Below, in pieces: positions 32,124 through 41,488 of a stretch of DNA of 64,000 nucleotides. The DNA lies in contig JAKVCD010000015.1 of NCBI GenBank assembly GCA_022446815.1, positions 46,267 to 110,266 on the forward strand. Reading direction: 5' to 3'. This DNA comes from Planctomycetota bacterium. Lineage in GTDB: Bacteria > Planctomycetota > UBA1135 > GCA-002686595. The notes beneath the pieces are model-generated. The model was not told where the DNA came from, searched no databases, and saw nothing but the letters and a program-made list of their open reading frames with translations. The translations under genes were made by a program, and so were the position numbers. Position 1 is the stretch's first letter; the number at the start of each line of letters is the position of its first letter.

Positions 32124-32816
32124 CTACTCCTCGGCGGGAGCATCCTCTTCAGGTGTGTCTTCCTCTGAAGATGTCTCCTCGGCAGGAGCTTCCTCTTCGG
32201 TCGGCGCCTCCTCTGCGGGAGCTTCCTCTTCAGCCGGCGCCTCCTCTGCAGGAGCCTCTTCTGCAGGCGCAGCAGCAGGAGCCGCCTCGCCAGTGAAGCC
32301 GTCTTGGTCGACGTTCGCCTGTAGGACTCGGGCCAACCCGCCGGGCACCCCAGCGAGGACCTGGACGAGACCGCGCGCAGAGCCGGTCAGGGCGCTCAGG
32401 AGCATCGCACGCAGCGAGTCCTTGTCCGGGATGTCTGCGAGGGCTAAAGCCTCGTTCCCCGCGAGGAAGCGACCTTCAAAGACGCCGCCCTTGATGGTGA
32501 CCTTGCCAGCCTTCTTGACCTCTTTGTCAGTGAAGACCTTGGCCGCGCCGATGGTTGCCTCGGCGTCACCCCAAGCAACAGCGGTGTTGCCGGTAAAGAC
32601 GTCGTCTCCGAACTCATATCCCTTCTCAGCCATGACCCGCTTGCAGAGCTTGTTCCGCACCATGCGGAACTCGACGCCCTTCGCAGCGAGGCTGTCTCGG
32701 ATCTCTGAGTCCTCTTTGACTGTGAGGCCGCCGTAGTTAACTAGCACTGCGCCCTCAGACTCTTCGAAGCTCTTCTCTAGGTCCTTGACCAAGAGCTCTG
32801 TGATGACGTTCGGCAT
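32124..32816 (-). CDS. rplJ: 50S ribosomal protein L10 with acidic repeat tail
   Basis: Stalk base protein that binds L7/L12 dimers, 230 aa against about 165 in E. coli. The core ends near residue 177 (VLQANVDQDGFTGEA). Residues 178-230 repeat the pattern APAEE about eight times and end EEDAPAEE. The tail starts right after the helix expected to carry L7/L12. It begins two bases after the rplA stop. Confidence 0.95.
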   Translation of the reverse strand: MPNVITELLVKDLEKSFEESEGAVLVNYGGLTVKEDSEIRDSLAAKGVEFRMVRNKLCKRVMAEKGYEFGDDVFTGNTAVAWGDAEATIGAAKVFTDKEVKKAGKVTIKGGVFEGRFLAGNEALALADIPDKDSLRAMLLSALTGSARGLVQVLAGVPGGLARVLQANVDQDGFTGEAAPAAAPAEEAPAEEAPAEEEAPAEEAPTEEEAPAEETSSEEDTPEEDAPAEE

Positions 32817-32818
32817 GA

Positions 32819-33505
32819 CTACTCTCCGTAAAAGACCCTAAGGCCGGGTCCCATGGTGGTGCTGAGGCTCACCTTCTTGAGATAAGCACCCTTCACGGCA
32901 GCGGGGCGCATGCTCGCGAGGTGATCAAGGAAGGTGGTGAGGTTTTCTGAGAGAGCCTCTGAGGAGAAGGACGCGCGTCCAACGGGAGCGTGGACATTGC
33001 CTCCAGCGTCGGTGCGGAACTCAACCTTACCGGCCTTGAACTCGTTGACTGCCGCGGCGACGTCGGGAGTCACGGTGCCTGACTTGGGGCTCGGCATCTT
33101 GCCCTGGGGGCCGAGGACCCGCCCGAGCTTGCCGACGTGCTTCATCATGTCCGGAGAGGCGATGACGATGTCAAAGTCCATCCAACCGCCGTCGATCTTG
33201 GCGGCGAGCTCATCGGAGCCGACTTCATCTGCGCCAGCGGCCTTCGCCGCCTCCGCCTTGTCTCCCTCTGCGAAGACCACGACCTTCACGGTCTTACCAA
33301 GGCCGTTCGGCAGAGAGACCGCGCCGCGGATCAGCTGATCCGTCTTACGAGGGTCGATCCCGAGTCGAACGACGACCTCCACGGCCTCGTCGAACTTCGC
33401 CTTGGGGAGGGTCTTTAACAGGTCAATAGCGTCATTGACCTCGTAGACCTTCTCTCGATCTACGAGCCCGACCGCCTCTTGATATCTCTTGCTGCGCTTC
33501 ACCAT
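32819..33505 (-). CDS. rplA: 50S ribosomal protein L1
   Basis: L1-stalk protein that moves E-site tRNA, 228 aa. Motifs: NDAIDLLKTLPKAKFDEAVE, MKHVGKLGRVLGPQGKMPSP, GTVTPDVAAAVNEFKAGKVE. In E. coli L1 represses the rplK-rplA mRNA; not tested here. It follows rplK by 16 bases. Confidence 0.98.
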   Translation of the reverse strand: MVKRSKRYQEAVGLVDREKVYEVNDAIDLLKTLPKAKFDEAVEVVVRLGIDPRKTDQLIRGAVSLPNGLGKTVKVVVFAEGDKAEAAKAAGADEVGSDELAAKIDGGWMDFDIVIASPDMMKHVGKLGRVLGPQGKMPSPKSGTVTPDVAAAVNEFKAGKVEFRTDAGGNVHAPVGRASFSSEALSENLTTFLDHLASMRPAAVKGAYLKKVSLSTTMGPGLRVFYGE

Positions 33506-33521
33506 CGTTTCAGTCCTTCAC

Positions 33522-33953
33522 CTACTCCACGCCCTCGACGACGATGCCCATCGAGCGGGCTGTTCCTGCGATGATTCGAACGGCGTGGTCTGTGTCTCGC
33601 GCGTTCAAGTCAGCCTTCTTGAGTTCAACGATCTCCTCAACCTGAGCTCGTGTAACGGTCCCGACGAACTCAGTCCCTACTTCGCCTGCGCCCTTATCCA
33701 CTCCGGCTGCCTTGAGCAGGAGGACTGAGGCCGGCGGAGACTTCATGATGAAGTCGAACGAGCGGTCCTTGTAGATCGAGATCTCCACAGGGATGGTCAT
33801 CCCCATTTGGTCTCGCGTGCGGTCGTTGAATTGCTTGACGAACTCCGCGATGTTCGCGCCGTGCGCACCTAGCGCGGGCCCGATCGGGGGTGCGGGGGTC
33901 GCCTGCCCTGCTGGGCAGTGCAACTTCACCAACGCCATGATTTCCTTGGCCAT
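33522..33953 (-). CDS. rplK: 50S ribosomal protein L11
   Basis: Factor-binding-centre protein, 143 aa. Start [20 protein letters not shown], with [20 protein letters not shown] and the C-terminal signature [10 protein letters not shown]. It starts immediately after the nusG stop. Confidence 0.98.
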   Translation of the reverse strand: MAKEIMALVKLHCPAGQATPAPPIGPALGAHGANIAEFVKQFNDRTRDQMGMTIPVEISIYKDRSFDFIMKSPPASVLLLKAAGVDKGAGEVGTEFVGTVTRAQVEEIVELKKADLNARDTDHAVRIIAGTARSMGIVVEGVE

Positions 33954-34508
33954 TTAGATCGACTCCACTTCCCAGTACTCGAGTTCGACTGGGGTCGGCC
34001 GGCCAAAGATCGTGACGATCACTTTGACCATGCCCTTTTCCGGGTTGACATCTTCCACGGTGCCATCGAAACCATCGAAGGCGCCTGACTTGATCTTGAC
34101 GAGGTCGCCCTTGTTCAGGCCTATCGCGACCTTGGGCTGTGACTCAGTCTCGGACATCCTCGAGAGGATCCCCGTGACTTCGGCGTCCGTCAGCGGCGTA
34201 GGCTCTCCGCGGCTCCCAAGGAACTCGCGCAGATCCTGCACCTGCCTGAGGGTGCTGCGGATCTGCTGCACCTTCGGGTCATCCGGGTTATCGAGGTCCG
34301 CTTGGACCATGAGGTAGCCCGGATAGAGCTTCTTATTCCTGGTCACCTTTTGCCCCTTCTTGTTCAGGTCGGCGACCTTCTCAAAGGGGACGATGACCTG
34401 CGGGACCACCTCTTGCAGTCCCGCGATCTTGAGTCTCGTGATCGCGTTGCGCGCGATGCTGTCCTCGCGGCCTGATTGGCAGCGGACGAAGTACCACTTG
34501 ATCGCCAT
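33954..34508 (-). CDS. nusG: Transcription termination/antitermination protein NusG
   Basis: Processivity factor that links RNA polymerase to Rho or the ribosome, 184 aa. N-terminal NGN domain ([34 protein letters not shown]) and C-terminal KOW domain ([20 protein letters not shown]). It is between secE and rplK, the usual order. Confidence 0.97.
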   Translation of the reverse strand: MAIKWYFVRCQSGREDSIARNAITRLKIAGLQEVVPQVIVPFEKVADLNKKGQKVTRNKKLYPGYLMVQADLDNPDDPKVQQIRSTLRQVQDLREFLGSRGEPTPLTDAEVTGILSRMSETESQPKVAIGLNKGDLVKIKSGAFDGFDGTVEDVNPEKGMVKVIVTIFGRPTPVELEYWEVESI

Positions 34509-34522
34509 CTGTTACGCCCTCC

Positions 34523-34957
34523 TTAGAACACCCAAGTAGACGTGATGCGTCCTAGGGCCCAGTCAAAGGCCGCCAGGATCGTCATCAGGATGAGGACGGT
34601 CATGATCACAGTGATCGAGCCCGACATCGTCTCAGACAGAGTAGGCCAGGTGACCTTCTTCATCTCAGACTCGGTCTCGATCAAGGTGTCAGCCTGCTTC
34701 GGGCGCTCTAGCCAGCGGTTGAAGAGGAAGACACCGAGCGCAAAGAGCGCTGTCACGATCAGGACAGCGGGAGAGAGATCCATCCCGAGGACGGGCACCC
34801 TGATGCCCCCGATCGGCTGCGAGAGCGCATCACCAGCTCCAAAGAAGTCGCCGGTGAGCGCGCGCCAGAGCGAGGTGCACCCATAGAACATAAAGATGGT
34901 GCCTGACCAGAAGGCGGTCATGCGCGCCATTCGTCCTTGGTCTTTTCTGTAGGCCAT
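34523..34957 (-). CDS. secE: Protein translocase subunit SecE
   Basis: Small essential subunit of SecYEG, 144 aa. It has three hydrophobic segments (about residues 13-35, 62-85 and 113-138), the E. coli-like long form rather than the single-span form. The conserved cytoplasmic motif ESEMKKVTWPTLSET precedes the last segment. It lies between rpmG and nusG. Confidence 0.93.
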   Translation of the reverse strand: MAYRKDQGRMARMTAFWSGTIFMFYGCTSLWRALTGDFFGAGDALSQPIGGIRVPVLGMDLSPAVLIVTALFALGVFLFNRWLERPKQADTLIETESEMKKVTWPTLSETMSGSITVIMTVLILMTILAAFDWALGRITSTWVF

Positions 34958-35005
34958 CGGTCTTGGTTCCAGGTGTTTGGTTAGAGGCTCCGCGTGCGCG
35001 ACGCC

Positions 35006-35164
35006 CTAGAGCTTCCTTTCCTTGTGGACCGTGTGCTCACGGCAGAACTTGCACCACTTCTTCTTCTCGAGCTTGTACGTAGCCTTCAGACGCTTGTGCG
35101 TCGTGTAGTTACGGTTCGAGCAGATGGTGCAAACGAGGAATACGTAGCGTTCCTTGATCTTCAC
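35006..35164 (-). CDS. rpmG: 50S ribosomal protein L33 (zinc form)
   Basis: Small 50S protein at the E site, 52 aa, with GTG start. Translation begins MKIKERYVFLVCTICSNRNY and ends EHTVHKERKL. Zinc ligands CTIC (12, 15) and CKFC (38, 41) are all present. GGAG lies 8 bases upstream of the GTG. Place between tuf and secE is the usual one. Confidence 0.93.
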   Translation of the reverse strand: MKIKERYVFLVCTICSNRNYTTHKRLKATYKLEKKKWCKFCREHTVHKERKL

Positions 35165-35230
35165 TTGAGGAGCTCCGTTTTGGGGGTAGGTCGGACGCGC
35201 TTCGGCTCAATACTCAGAGCCGGGAGCGTC

Positions 35231-35255
35231 GGGGGGCGCGACGCGCGCGCCCCCC
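35231..35255. other. GC-rich 10-bp hairpin between tuf and rpmG
   Basis: Arms GGGGGGCGCG (35231-35240) and CGCGCCCCCC (35246-35255) pair perfectly around ACGCG. No T-run follows on either strand. A smaller stem CGGCTC/GAGCCG lies at 35203-35208/35217-35222. Possible attenuation or processing point between tuf and the secE-nusG genes. Confidence 0.45.
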
Positions 35256-35274
35256 GGGCGTCCCTTTGATTGCG

Positions 35275-36483
35275 CTACTCGCCGATCTTGGTCACGACTC
35301 CAGCACCGACGGTCCGTCCACCCTCACGGATGGCGAAGCGGAGCTGCTCGTCCATGGCCACGGGTGTGCCGAGCTCAACAGACATGGTGACGTTGTCACC
35401 AGGCATGCACATCTCTGCGCCTCCGGTCAGCGTCGCCGCGCCGGTCACGTCCGTGGTACGGAAGTAGAACTGCGGGCGGTAGCCGGAGACGAACGGGGTG
35501 TGACGGCCGCCCTCGTCCTTGGAGAGGACGTAGACCTCAGCCTCGAACTTGGTGTGAGGCGTGATGCTCTTGGGCGCAGCCAAGACCATGCCGCGGACGA
35601 GGTTCTCCTTGTCCACACCACGAAGAAGGACACCGACGTTCTCGCCAGCCTGCCCCTCGTCGAGCTCCTTCTGGAACATCTCGACGCCGGTGCAAGTGGT
35701 GTTGTCGATCTCGTCCTGCATACCGACGATCTCGAGGGCGTCGCCGACCTTGACGATGCCACGCTCGATGCGACCGGTGCCGACGGTGCCGCGACCCTTG
35801 ATGGAGAACACGTCCTCAACAGGCATGAGGAAGGGCTTGTCGACGTCACGCTCGGGGAGCGGGATGAAGGTGTCGATCGCCTCCATGAGCTCGTCGATGC
35901 ACTTGAACGCGTCGTCGTCGACGGGCTTACCCTCGCCGAGCGCGTTCTCTGCGCCGAGCGCCGAGCCACGGATGATCGGGGTGTCGTCGCCCGGGAAGTC
36001 GTACTTGCTGAGGAGCTCACGGATCTCCATCTCGACGAGGTCGAGGAGCTCTTCGTCGTCGACCTGGTCGACCTTGTTCATGAACACGACGATGGCGGGC
36101 ACGTTGACCTGACGGGCGAGCAGGATGTGCTCGCGAGTCTGGGGCATCGGGCCGTCAGCAGCGGAGACCACGAGGACCGCGCCGTCCATCTGGGCGGCAC
36201 CGGTGATCATGTTCTTCACGTAGTCGGCGTGACCCGGGCAGTCGACGTGCGCGTAGTGACGGTTCTCGGTCTCATACTCGACGTGCGCTGTCGAGATCGT
36301 GATGCCACGCTCCTTCTCCTCGGGCGCCTTGTCGATCTCGTCGAAGGCCATAGCCTTCGCCAGGCCGCGGTTGGCCTGGTGGCGACAAATCGCTGAGGTG
36401 AGGGTGGTCTTCCCGTGGTCGACGTGACCGATGGTTCCGACGTTGGCGTGTGGCTTGTTCCTTTCGAACTTTTCCTTGGCCAT
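35275..36483 (-). CDS. tuf: Elongation factor Tu
   Basis: Delivers aminoacyl-tRNA to the ribosome, 402 aa. G motifs [18 protein letters not shown] and NKVD are intact, and RGITIS is present. Domains II and III end in the conserved [16 protein letters not shown]. Directly follows four tRNA genes on the same strand, as in E. coli thrU-tyrU-glyT-thrT-tufB. No second tuf is in the window. Confidence 0.98.
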   Translation of the reverse strand: MAKEKFERNKPHANVGTIGHVDHGKTTLTSAICRHQANRGLAKAMAFDEIDKAPEEKERGITISTAHVEYETENRHYAHVDCPGHADYVKNMITGAAQMDGAVLVVSAADGPMPQTREHILLARQVNVPAIVVFMNKVDQVDDEELLDLVEMEIRELLSKYDFPGDDTPIIRGSALGAENALGEGKPVDDDAFKCIDELMEAIDTFIPLPERDVDKPFLMPVEDVFSIKGRGTVGTGRIERGIVKVGDALEIVGMQDEIDNTTCTGVEMFQKELDEGQAGENVGVLLRGVDKENLVRGMVLAAPKSITPHTKFEAEVYVLSKDEGGRHTPFVSGYRPQFYFRTTDVTGAATLTGGAEMCMPGDNVTMSVELGTPVAMDEQLRFAIREGGRTVGAGVVTKIGE

Positions 36484-36666
36484 TTCTAAGGTCTCTCGCT
36501 TGAGTTGGGTTGCGACGCGTCCTTATGCGGACTCGCCGAGGGGTGGTGAAGAAGTTGTGATTTGGAATGGTCTGGACAGGGCGCCCTACAGACGGGAGCC
36601 CTTCAATCCCCGACCGCTGAGCGCCCGGGGCAGGCTGGTTTTGAGAACGCTTGTTTGTCGAGGCGT

Positions 36667-36743
<77 letters not shown>

Positions 36744-36836
36744 GCTCCTCGCTCGGTCAGAGAGGACGAGCTCGTCCAATCTAAGGCCGCCTGGAGGAGG
36801 CGTTCTCATTCACACGGAGGCGCGGTTTTGACGCCA

Positions 36837-36910
36837 TGGAGCGGGCGATGGGAATCGAACCCACGTGTACAGCTTGGAAGGCTGTCGTTCTACCATTGAA
36901 CTACGCCCGC
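36837..36910 (-). tRNA. tRNA-Gly (anticodon TCC)
   Basis: Complete cloverleaf: acceptor GCGGGCG/CGCCCGC, anticodon stem ACAGC/GCTGT with loop CTTCCAA, T-arm GTGGGTTCGATTCCCAT. Discriminator T and encoded CCA. Third in the tRNA cluster. Confidence 0.95.
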
Positions 36911-37037
36911 TTGGGGTGGGTTCCAGATGGCGGCCGACGCCGCTTCGGCGCCGCATCCACGAACTCAAGATCATCGCTCACTGAGCCTTGATCTGACGTC
37001 GTCTTGGCGGGACATGACCAGCGTCGGAGGTTAGAGG

Positions 37038-37122
<85 letters not shown>

Positions 37123-37311
37123 CAATGGACAAGGACCTCTCCAAGCTCTGTCTCGCGTCAAGCGTGAAGGAGCTCAAGCGGACCTCGACTCCGACGCCGG
37201 GTGCCGGTACCAGTGCATCACTCACGTGGGCTCGCGCCCACGAGAGCTCTGCTCCCGTGCTATCCCGTGCGTGTTCCGTTGTGATGGAGCGATCCGCTCA
37301 ACTGAAGTTGA

Positions 37312-37387
37312 TGGAGCCAGCGATGGGACTCGAACCCACGACCACTTGATTACAAATCAAGGGCTCTACCAACTGAGCTACACTGGC
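37312..37387 (-). tRNA. tRNA-Thr (anticodon TGT)
   Basis: Complete cloverleaf: acceptor GCCAGTG/CGCTGGC, D-arm AGCTCAGTTGGTAGAGC, anticodon stem CTTGA with loop TTTGTAA, T-arm GTGGGTTCGAGTCCCAT. Discriminator T and encoded CCA. First gene after the cluster promoter. Confidence 0.95.
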
Positions 37388-37477
37388 TTGTCTGTCGTTC
37401 TTAGGGTCTCCCCTAGGGGACGACGAGGAGAGTCAGCGCGAGCGCTTAGTGGCGGTCCCGAAGAACTCGGGCGCGGT

Positions 37478-37505
37478 ATGTTAGGGACCCGCGCCCCCGG
37501 GTCAA
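37478..37505 (-). promoter_or_regulatory. Predicted sigma70 promoter for the tRNA-tuf cluster
   Basis: On the minus strand: TTGACC (37500-37505), 16-base spacer, TAACAT (37478-37483), in the gap between aroC and the first tRNA. A 12-bp palindrome TCCCCTAGGGGA (37409-37420) lies in the transcribed leader before the tRNA. Confidence 0.6.
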
Positions 37506-37560
37506 GGGCCAAGTGCCCAAGAGCGTAAATTTCTCGCGGGTCACCACCTCGAAGCGCTCG

Positions 37561-38706
37561 CTAAATTTGGCCTACAGCGGCCCTGTAAGCCTCTAGAGAG
37601 GACTCTACAGCCCCCATGGAGTCGCCACCAAACTTGGCTAGAAAGGCCCTGGTGAGCTCTAAGGCCACTACAGCCTCCCCTACGACGCTCGCAGCAGGCA
37701 CAGAGGTGACATCTGAGCGCTGATAGGTCGCCGGCGAGGGCTCTCGTGACTCGAAGTCTACTGATGGCAAAGACTTACGAAGAGTAGGTATAGGCTTCAT
37801 CGCGGCCTTCAAGACCAGCTCTTCGCCGGTCGTCATGCCGCCCTCTAGGCCTCCAGAGCGGTTCGTCTCTCTCGAAAAACCGCCCCAGGAGCCCTCTAAG
37901 GCAGGAATGATGGCGTCGTGAGCCTCTGAGCCTCGCCTTCGAGCGACCTCAAAGCCCAGCCCCACCTCTACACCCTTGATCGCAGGGATAGAGAGGAGCG
38001 CGGCCCCGAGCCTAGAGGTCAGCCGCTCACTAGGGTCCGCATACTCGCCCAAGCCCGGTGGGAGACCTACCGCGCGGACCTCGAAGACCCCTCCGAGGGT
38101 GTCTCCATCGGCCTTTGCAGCATCCACAGCCTCGCGCATGGCGTCGGAGACCGCCGCGTCTAGGCAGTGAAAGTCGCTCTCTGAGCGAACCTGAGACCGG
38201 CTAGAGCCCGCCAGCTCCCAGGCGTCCTCCCGCGCAGTGACCCCTCCGAGCTCTACGAGGTGAGCAAAGACCTCCACTCCAAAGGCCTCGATCACCTGTC
38301 GCGCGACCCCGGCGGCCGCAACGCGCGCTGCTGTCTCTCGCGCGCTAGCGCGCTCAAGGACAGCGCGCGCATCCTGATGTCCGTACTTTTGGCAGCCCGC
38401 TAAGTCTGCATGACCAGGCCGGGGGCTCTTCGGCGTCGGCAGATCCTCAATCGTCTGATCCCTGTTTGGGACCTCAAAAGCGATAGGCGAGCCGAGGGTG
38501 AGACCCCCTTTGAGCCCGCTGAGGATTACGACATGGTCGCGCTCAATCCGCATGCGGCCACCGCGGCCGTAGCCACCTTGGCGCCTCAAGAGCTCTGCGT
38601 CGATTCGTTCGACGTCGAGCTTCAGTCCGGCAGGCACGCCCTCTACGACACCGATGAGGGTCTTGCCATGAGACTCCCCCGCCGTCCTCCAGCTGAGCCT
38701 AGTCAT
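37561..38706 (-). CDS. aroC: Chorismate synthase
   Basis: Last step of the shikimate pathway, making chorismate from EPSP with reduced FMN, 381 aa. Signatures: RTAGESHGKTLIGVVEGVPA, PRPGHADLAGCQKYGHQDAR, ERASARETAARVAAAGVARQ. The ATG at 38706 overlaps the stop of the receiver-domain gene in an ATGA, so the pair is probably translated together. No other shikimate gene is near. Confidence 0.97.
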   Translation of the reverse strand: MTRLSWRTAGESHGKTLIGVVEGVPAGLKLDVERIDAELLRRQGGYGRGGRMRIERDHVVILSGLKGGLTLGSPIAFEVPNRDQTIEDLPTPKSPRPGHADLAGCQKYGHQDARAVLERASARETAARVAAAGVARQVIEAFGVEVFAHLVELGGVTAREDAWELAGSSRSQVRSESDFHCLDAAVSDAMREAVDAAKADGDTLGGVFEVRAVGLPPGLGEYADPSERLTSRLGAALLSIPAIKGVEVGLGFEVARRRGSEAHDAIIPALEGSWGGFSRETNRSGGLEGGMTTGEELVLKAAMKPIPTLRKSLPSVDFESREPSPATYQRSDVTSVPAASVVGEAVVALELTRAFLAKFGGDSMGAVESSLEAYRAAVGQI

Positions 38707-39326
38707 CCTGCGCCCTCCCAATCTGAGGCATCGTTCGGCTCGTCAGCGCAGATCTCAATCCACCCCTCTTCGTCGTCCTCCTCCTCGCACGCAGCCGCCG
38801 CCTCAGCAGGCTTGGGCTCGGCTACCTCCGGCGGAGGCTCGGCCAAGATCACAAAGTCTCTCAACTGCTCCTCTGCTGGGCTCGCTTCGACCTCCTCTAC
38901 CGCCGGCGTCGCGGCGACCTCCTGCGGAGCCGGTGCGGGGTCTGTGGCCGGCGTGCTAGCCCCTAGCTGCTGCAAGGCAGCCTCCACGCGCTCCAAGAGT
39001 TCCCTCGGTTCAAAGGGCTTCGGCACGGTCCCTAGGATCCCCGGCGTCTCGAAGAGAGCGGCCGTGATCTCTGCATCTAAGTACCCAGAGACCACTAGCG
39101 TCGGCGGGAGGAGGCCCTCTTCGTAGAGCCGGGGGAGCTCCACGCGGCCGTCCTCCACCCCTAGCTCGAGATCCGCGAGCATCAAAGCGAAGCGCTGCTC
39201 GCGGAGCGCCCCACGCGCTAGGGCATAGCTCGTCACTACCCGCGGCGAGTGCCCCTCTTTCTGCAGGAACCACGCGACGAGCTCAGCGATGCGCGCGTCG
39301 TTATCCACCACGAGCAGGTCAGCCAT
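38703..39326 (-). CDS. Orphan response-regulator receiver protein with acidic tail
   Basis: 207 aa. Residues 1-120 form a receiver domain: acidic residues Asp8 and Asp10, phospho-acceptor Asp52 (LMLADLEL), Ser80 (LVVSGY) and Lys103 (VPKPF). No output domain follows; instead residues 121-207 are Ala/Pro/Glu-rich and end in a strongly acidic stretch (CEEEDDEEGWIEI). No histidine kinase is in the window. The ATG at 39326 is chosen over a TTG two codons upstream. It is translationally coupled to aroC. Its partner and output are unknown. Confidence 0.8.
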   Translation of the reverse strand: MADLLVVDNDARIAELVAWFLQKEGHSPRVVTSYALARGALREQRFALMLADLELGVEDGRVELPRLYEEGLLPPTLVVSGYLDAEITAALFETPGILGTVPKPFEPRELLERVEAALQQLGASTPATDPAPAPQEVAATPAVEEVEASPAEEQLRDFVILAEPPPEVAEPKPAEAAAACEEEDDEEGWIEICADEPNDASDWEGAG

Positions 39327-39376
39327 GGGCAAGAGAGTAGCAAGCCGAGACCCCCTCTCCTCACGCAGAATCTCGC

Positions 39377-41488
39377 CTAAAGAGACTCGAGCCAGGTGAT
39401 CTCGTCGAGGCCAACGCGCAGCTTCATCGAACCGAGCTTCACCACGGCCTCTCCGCCCTCGCGATCCACCTTGTGCACCTGGCAGCGCCTGCCGTAGCGC
39501 GGCAAGTAGACCGAGTCTCCCTTGCGCAGCGACTCGACGAACTCCTTTCGCTTGTCGGTCAACGTAGCTCCTACGAGGTGTGCCTCGATCCGGTCGAAGA
39601 CCGCCTGTAACTCAGCGCGCTGTGAGGCCGGGATCCCGTTCAAGAGATTTCGCCCCTGCATGAGCCCGTCACGCGCACCCCGCAGCCGCTCGTCTAAGCT
39701 GCGCTGCGCTTCGTCCGCGAGGGAGTCCGACTTTCGCGCCAGCGACTGTCGCTCCTCCTCGAGTGCCCGGTTCACCTGCTCAGCCTCCTCGAGGCGGTCA
39801 TCTGCGGCGCTGCGCGCTTCCTCTGCTCGGAGGCGAGTAGCGCGCAGCTCCTCGAAGAGTGCCTTCGTATCTTCATCGTGCCGCTCAAGGCGCTCGGCAG
39901 CGCGGGCCACAAGCTCCGCTGGGAGCCCAAGTCGCTCTGCGACAGCAAGCGCCGTCGACTCGCCTGGCGTCCCGATGCACACGCTGTAGCGCGGCTCCAA
40001 GGTCTCGCCATCGAACTCGGTACAGGCGTTCTCGGCCCGTGCATTACGGAAGGCGAACTCCTTCAAGCGTCCGAGGTGAGTGCTGACAAGGCTGGGCGCT
40101 CCGCGGGCGAGCAGCTCCTCAAGGAGCGCCTCACCGAGGGCCGCCCCCTCGTCAGGGTCTGTGCCGCCGCCGAGCTCATCTATGAGCACGAGGGTCTTCG
40201 ACCCCGCGCGCGCCAGCCCATCCCTGATGCGGACGAGGTGGCTCGAGAAGGTAGAGAGGCTCTGGCGTATCTCCTGCTCATCGCCCACGTCCACTGCGAC
40301 CCCCTCATAGAGGGGCACCGCGCTCCCTTCTTTGCAAGGGAACGGGAGCGCGCATCGCGCGAACAAGCCCGCTAGCCCGAGGGTCTTGAGGGCGACTGTC
40401 TTGCCGCCCGTGTTCGGTCCCGTGAGGATCAACAGGTCGAACTCTCCGCCGAGCCGGAGGTCGATAGGCACCACGGCGTCTAAGCGCTCTGCGCGCAGCT
40501 CCTCAATCAGCAGCGGGTGGCGCGCGCCCCGCAGGACAAGACCAGGCGCAGCCCGGCCCTCACCAGAGAGCTCCGGTAGCCGCGCCCCCACCTGCTCTGC
40601 CCAGGCACGCGCAGCGCAAGCGACCTCGAGCTTCGCTAGGCCCCGAGCTGCAGACCCAAGCCCCTCCTCTGCGTCGAGGACCTCTCGTGCAAGCTCTCCG
40701 AGGATGCGATTCACCTCTCGGCGCTCCTCTAGGCGACACTCTGACTGCCGGTTCGAGAGTCCCACCACAGCGTCAGGCTCGATGTACACCGTCTGGTCGC
40801 TGGCCGAGCGGTCGTGCAGCACGCCCTTCAAGCGCCCGGAGCTCTTCGCCTTGAGCGCGAGGCAAAGGCGCCCACCCCGCAAGTGCACCCGCCCATCCGC
40901 GAGGGAAGACCGCAGCTTGGGATCTCGTGCGATCCCTCGCAGCTTGGCGTCGATGGACTGAGAGAGCTCGCGCTCTTCTCGGCGCAAGCGGTACAGGAGC
41001 GGTGACGCGTCATCCAAGATCTTGCCGCGCTCATCCACGGAGCGCTTGACCCGCTCGAGCAGGCCGCTCAGGTCTGGGAGCTCTCTACCCAGCTCTCCGA
41101 GCGCCGGCGACTCTGCGCTCCTCCGGCGACACCAGTGCGCGATCCGCTCGACCGCGCCGCAGAACCCACGCAGTCCCGCGAGCTCCTCCTCCTCGAAGCC
41201 GCCTTCGCGCGCCGAGTCGAGTATGCGCGCTGGGTCGAGGACCCCGCCAAAGGTCAACGAGTCCCCGCCGCGCTCCAGCTCAGTGAGCTCCTGATAGATG
41301 GCACGCGCGCGTCGTACGCAGTCGTCGCTGAGCGGCGCGAGCTCTCGCAACGCGCGCCGTCCCAGAGAGCTCGCGACGTGACGAGTCAGCGGCTCTTTCG
41401 CGGCGCCGAACTCGAGGGCGTCCTGATCGAAATCTGCGTCCGGGAGACGCTCTGCTGCTGTCCATAGCTCCATGTTCGGGCTGCTCAT
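39377..41488 (-). CDS. mutS2: MutS2-family ATPase lacking the Smr domain
   Basis: 703-aa MutS2 homologue, a family linked to suppression of recombination and to rescue of stalled or collided ribosomes. Coiled-coil and lever regions precede the ATPase, with Walker A GPNTGGKT at 357-364, the FSSHLVRIRDGL region, Walker B LVLIDELGGGTDPDEGAALG and STHLGRLKEF. A charged helical region and a KOW-like domain (KGDSVYLPRYGRRCQVHKVD) end the protein, so the C-terminal Smr endonuclease domain of typical MutS2 (about 780 aa) is absent. The ATG at 41488 overlaps the stop of the upstream membrane-protein gene (ATGA). Confidence 0.88.
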   Translation of the reverse strand: MSSPNMELWTAAERLPDADFDQDALEFGAAKEPLTRHVASSLGRRALRELAPLSDDCVRRARAIYQELTELERGGDSLTFGGVLDPARILDSAREGGFEEEELAGLRGFCGAVERIAHWCRRRSAESPALGELGRELPDLSGLLERVKRSVDERGKILDDASPLLYRLRREERELSQSIDAKLRGIARDPKLRSSLADGRVHLRGGRLCLALKAKSSGRLKGVLHDRSASDQTVYIEPDAVVGLSNRQSECRLEERREVNRILGELAREVLDAEEGLGSAARGLAKLEVACAARAWAEQVGARLPELSGEGRAAPGLVLRGARHPLLIEELRAERLDAVVPIDLRLGGEFDLLILTGPNTGGKTVALKTLGLAGLFARCALPFPCKEGSAVPLYEGVAVDVGDEQEIRQSLSTFSSHLVRIRDGLARAGSKTLVLIDELGGGTDPDEGAALGEALLEELLARGAPSLVSTHLGRLKEFAFRNARAENACTEFDGETLEPRYSVCIGTPGESTALAVAERLGLPAELVARAAERLERHDEDTKALFEELRATRLRAEEARSAADDRLEEAEQVNRALEEERQSLARKSDSLADEAQRSLDERLRGARDGLMQGRNLLNGIPASQRAELQAVFDRIEAHLVGATLTDKRKEFVESLRKGDSVYLPRYGRRCQVHKVDREGGEAVVKLGSMKLRVGLDEITWLESL

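Noticed and set aside
32155..32290. Repetitive DNA that at first looks like a tandem array
   Set aside because: It is the coding region of the APAEE tail of L10; no constant repeats with unique spacers, so not a CRISPR.
35165..35274. tRNA-Trp, often found between tuf and secE
   Set aside because: No cloverleaf; only GC-rich hairpins.
35266..36396. 376-aa plus-strand frame
   Set aside because: Antisense shadow of tuf; a known artefact of highly biased GC-rich codons.
37479..37486. TGTTAGGG match to the nadB palindrome half-site
   Set aside because: It overlaps the -10 of the tRNA promoter and is a single half-site; probably chance.
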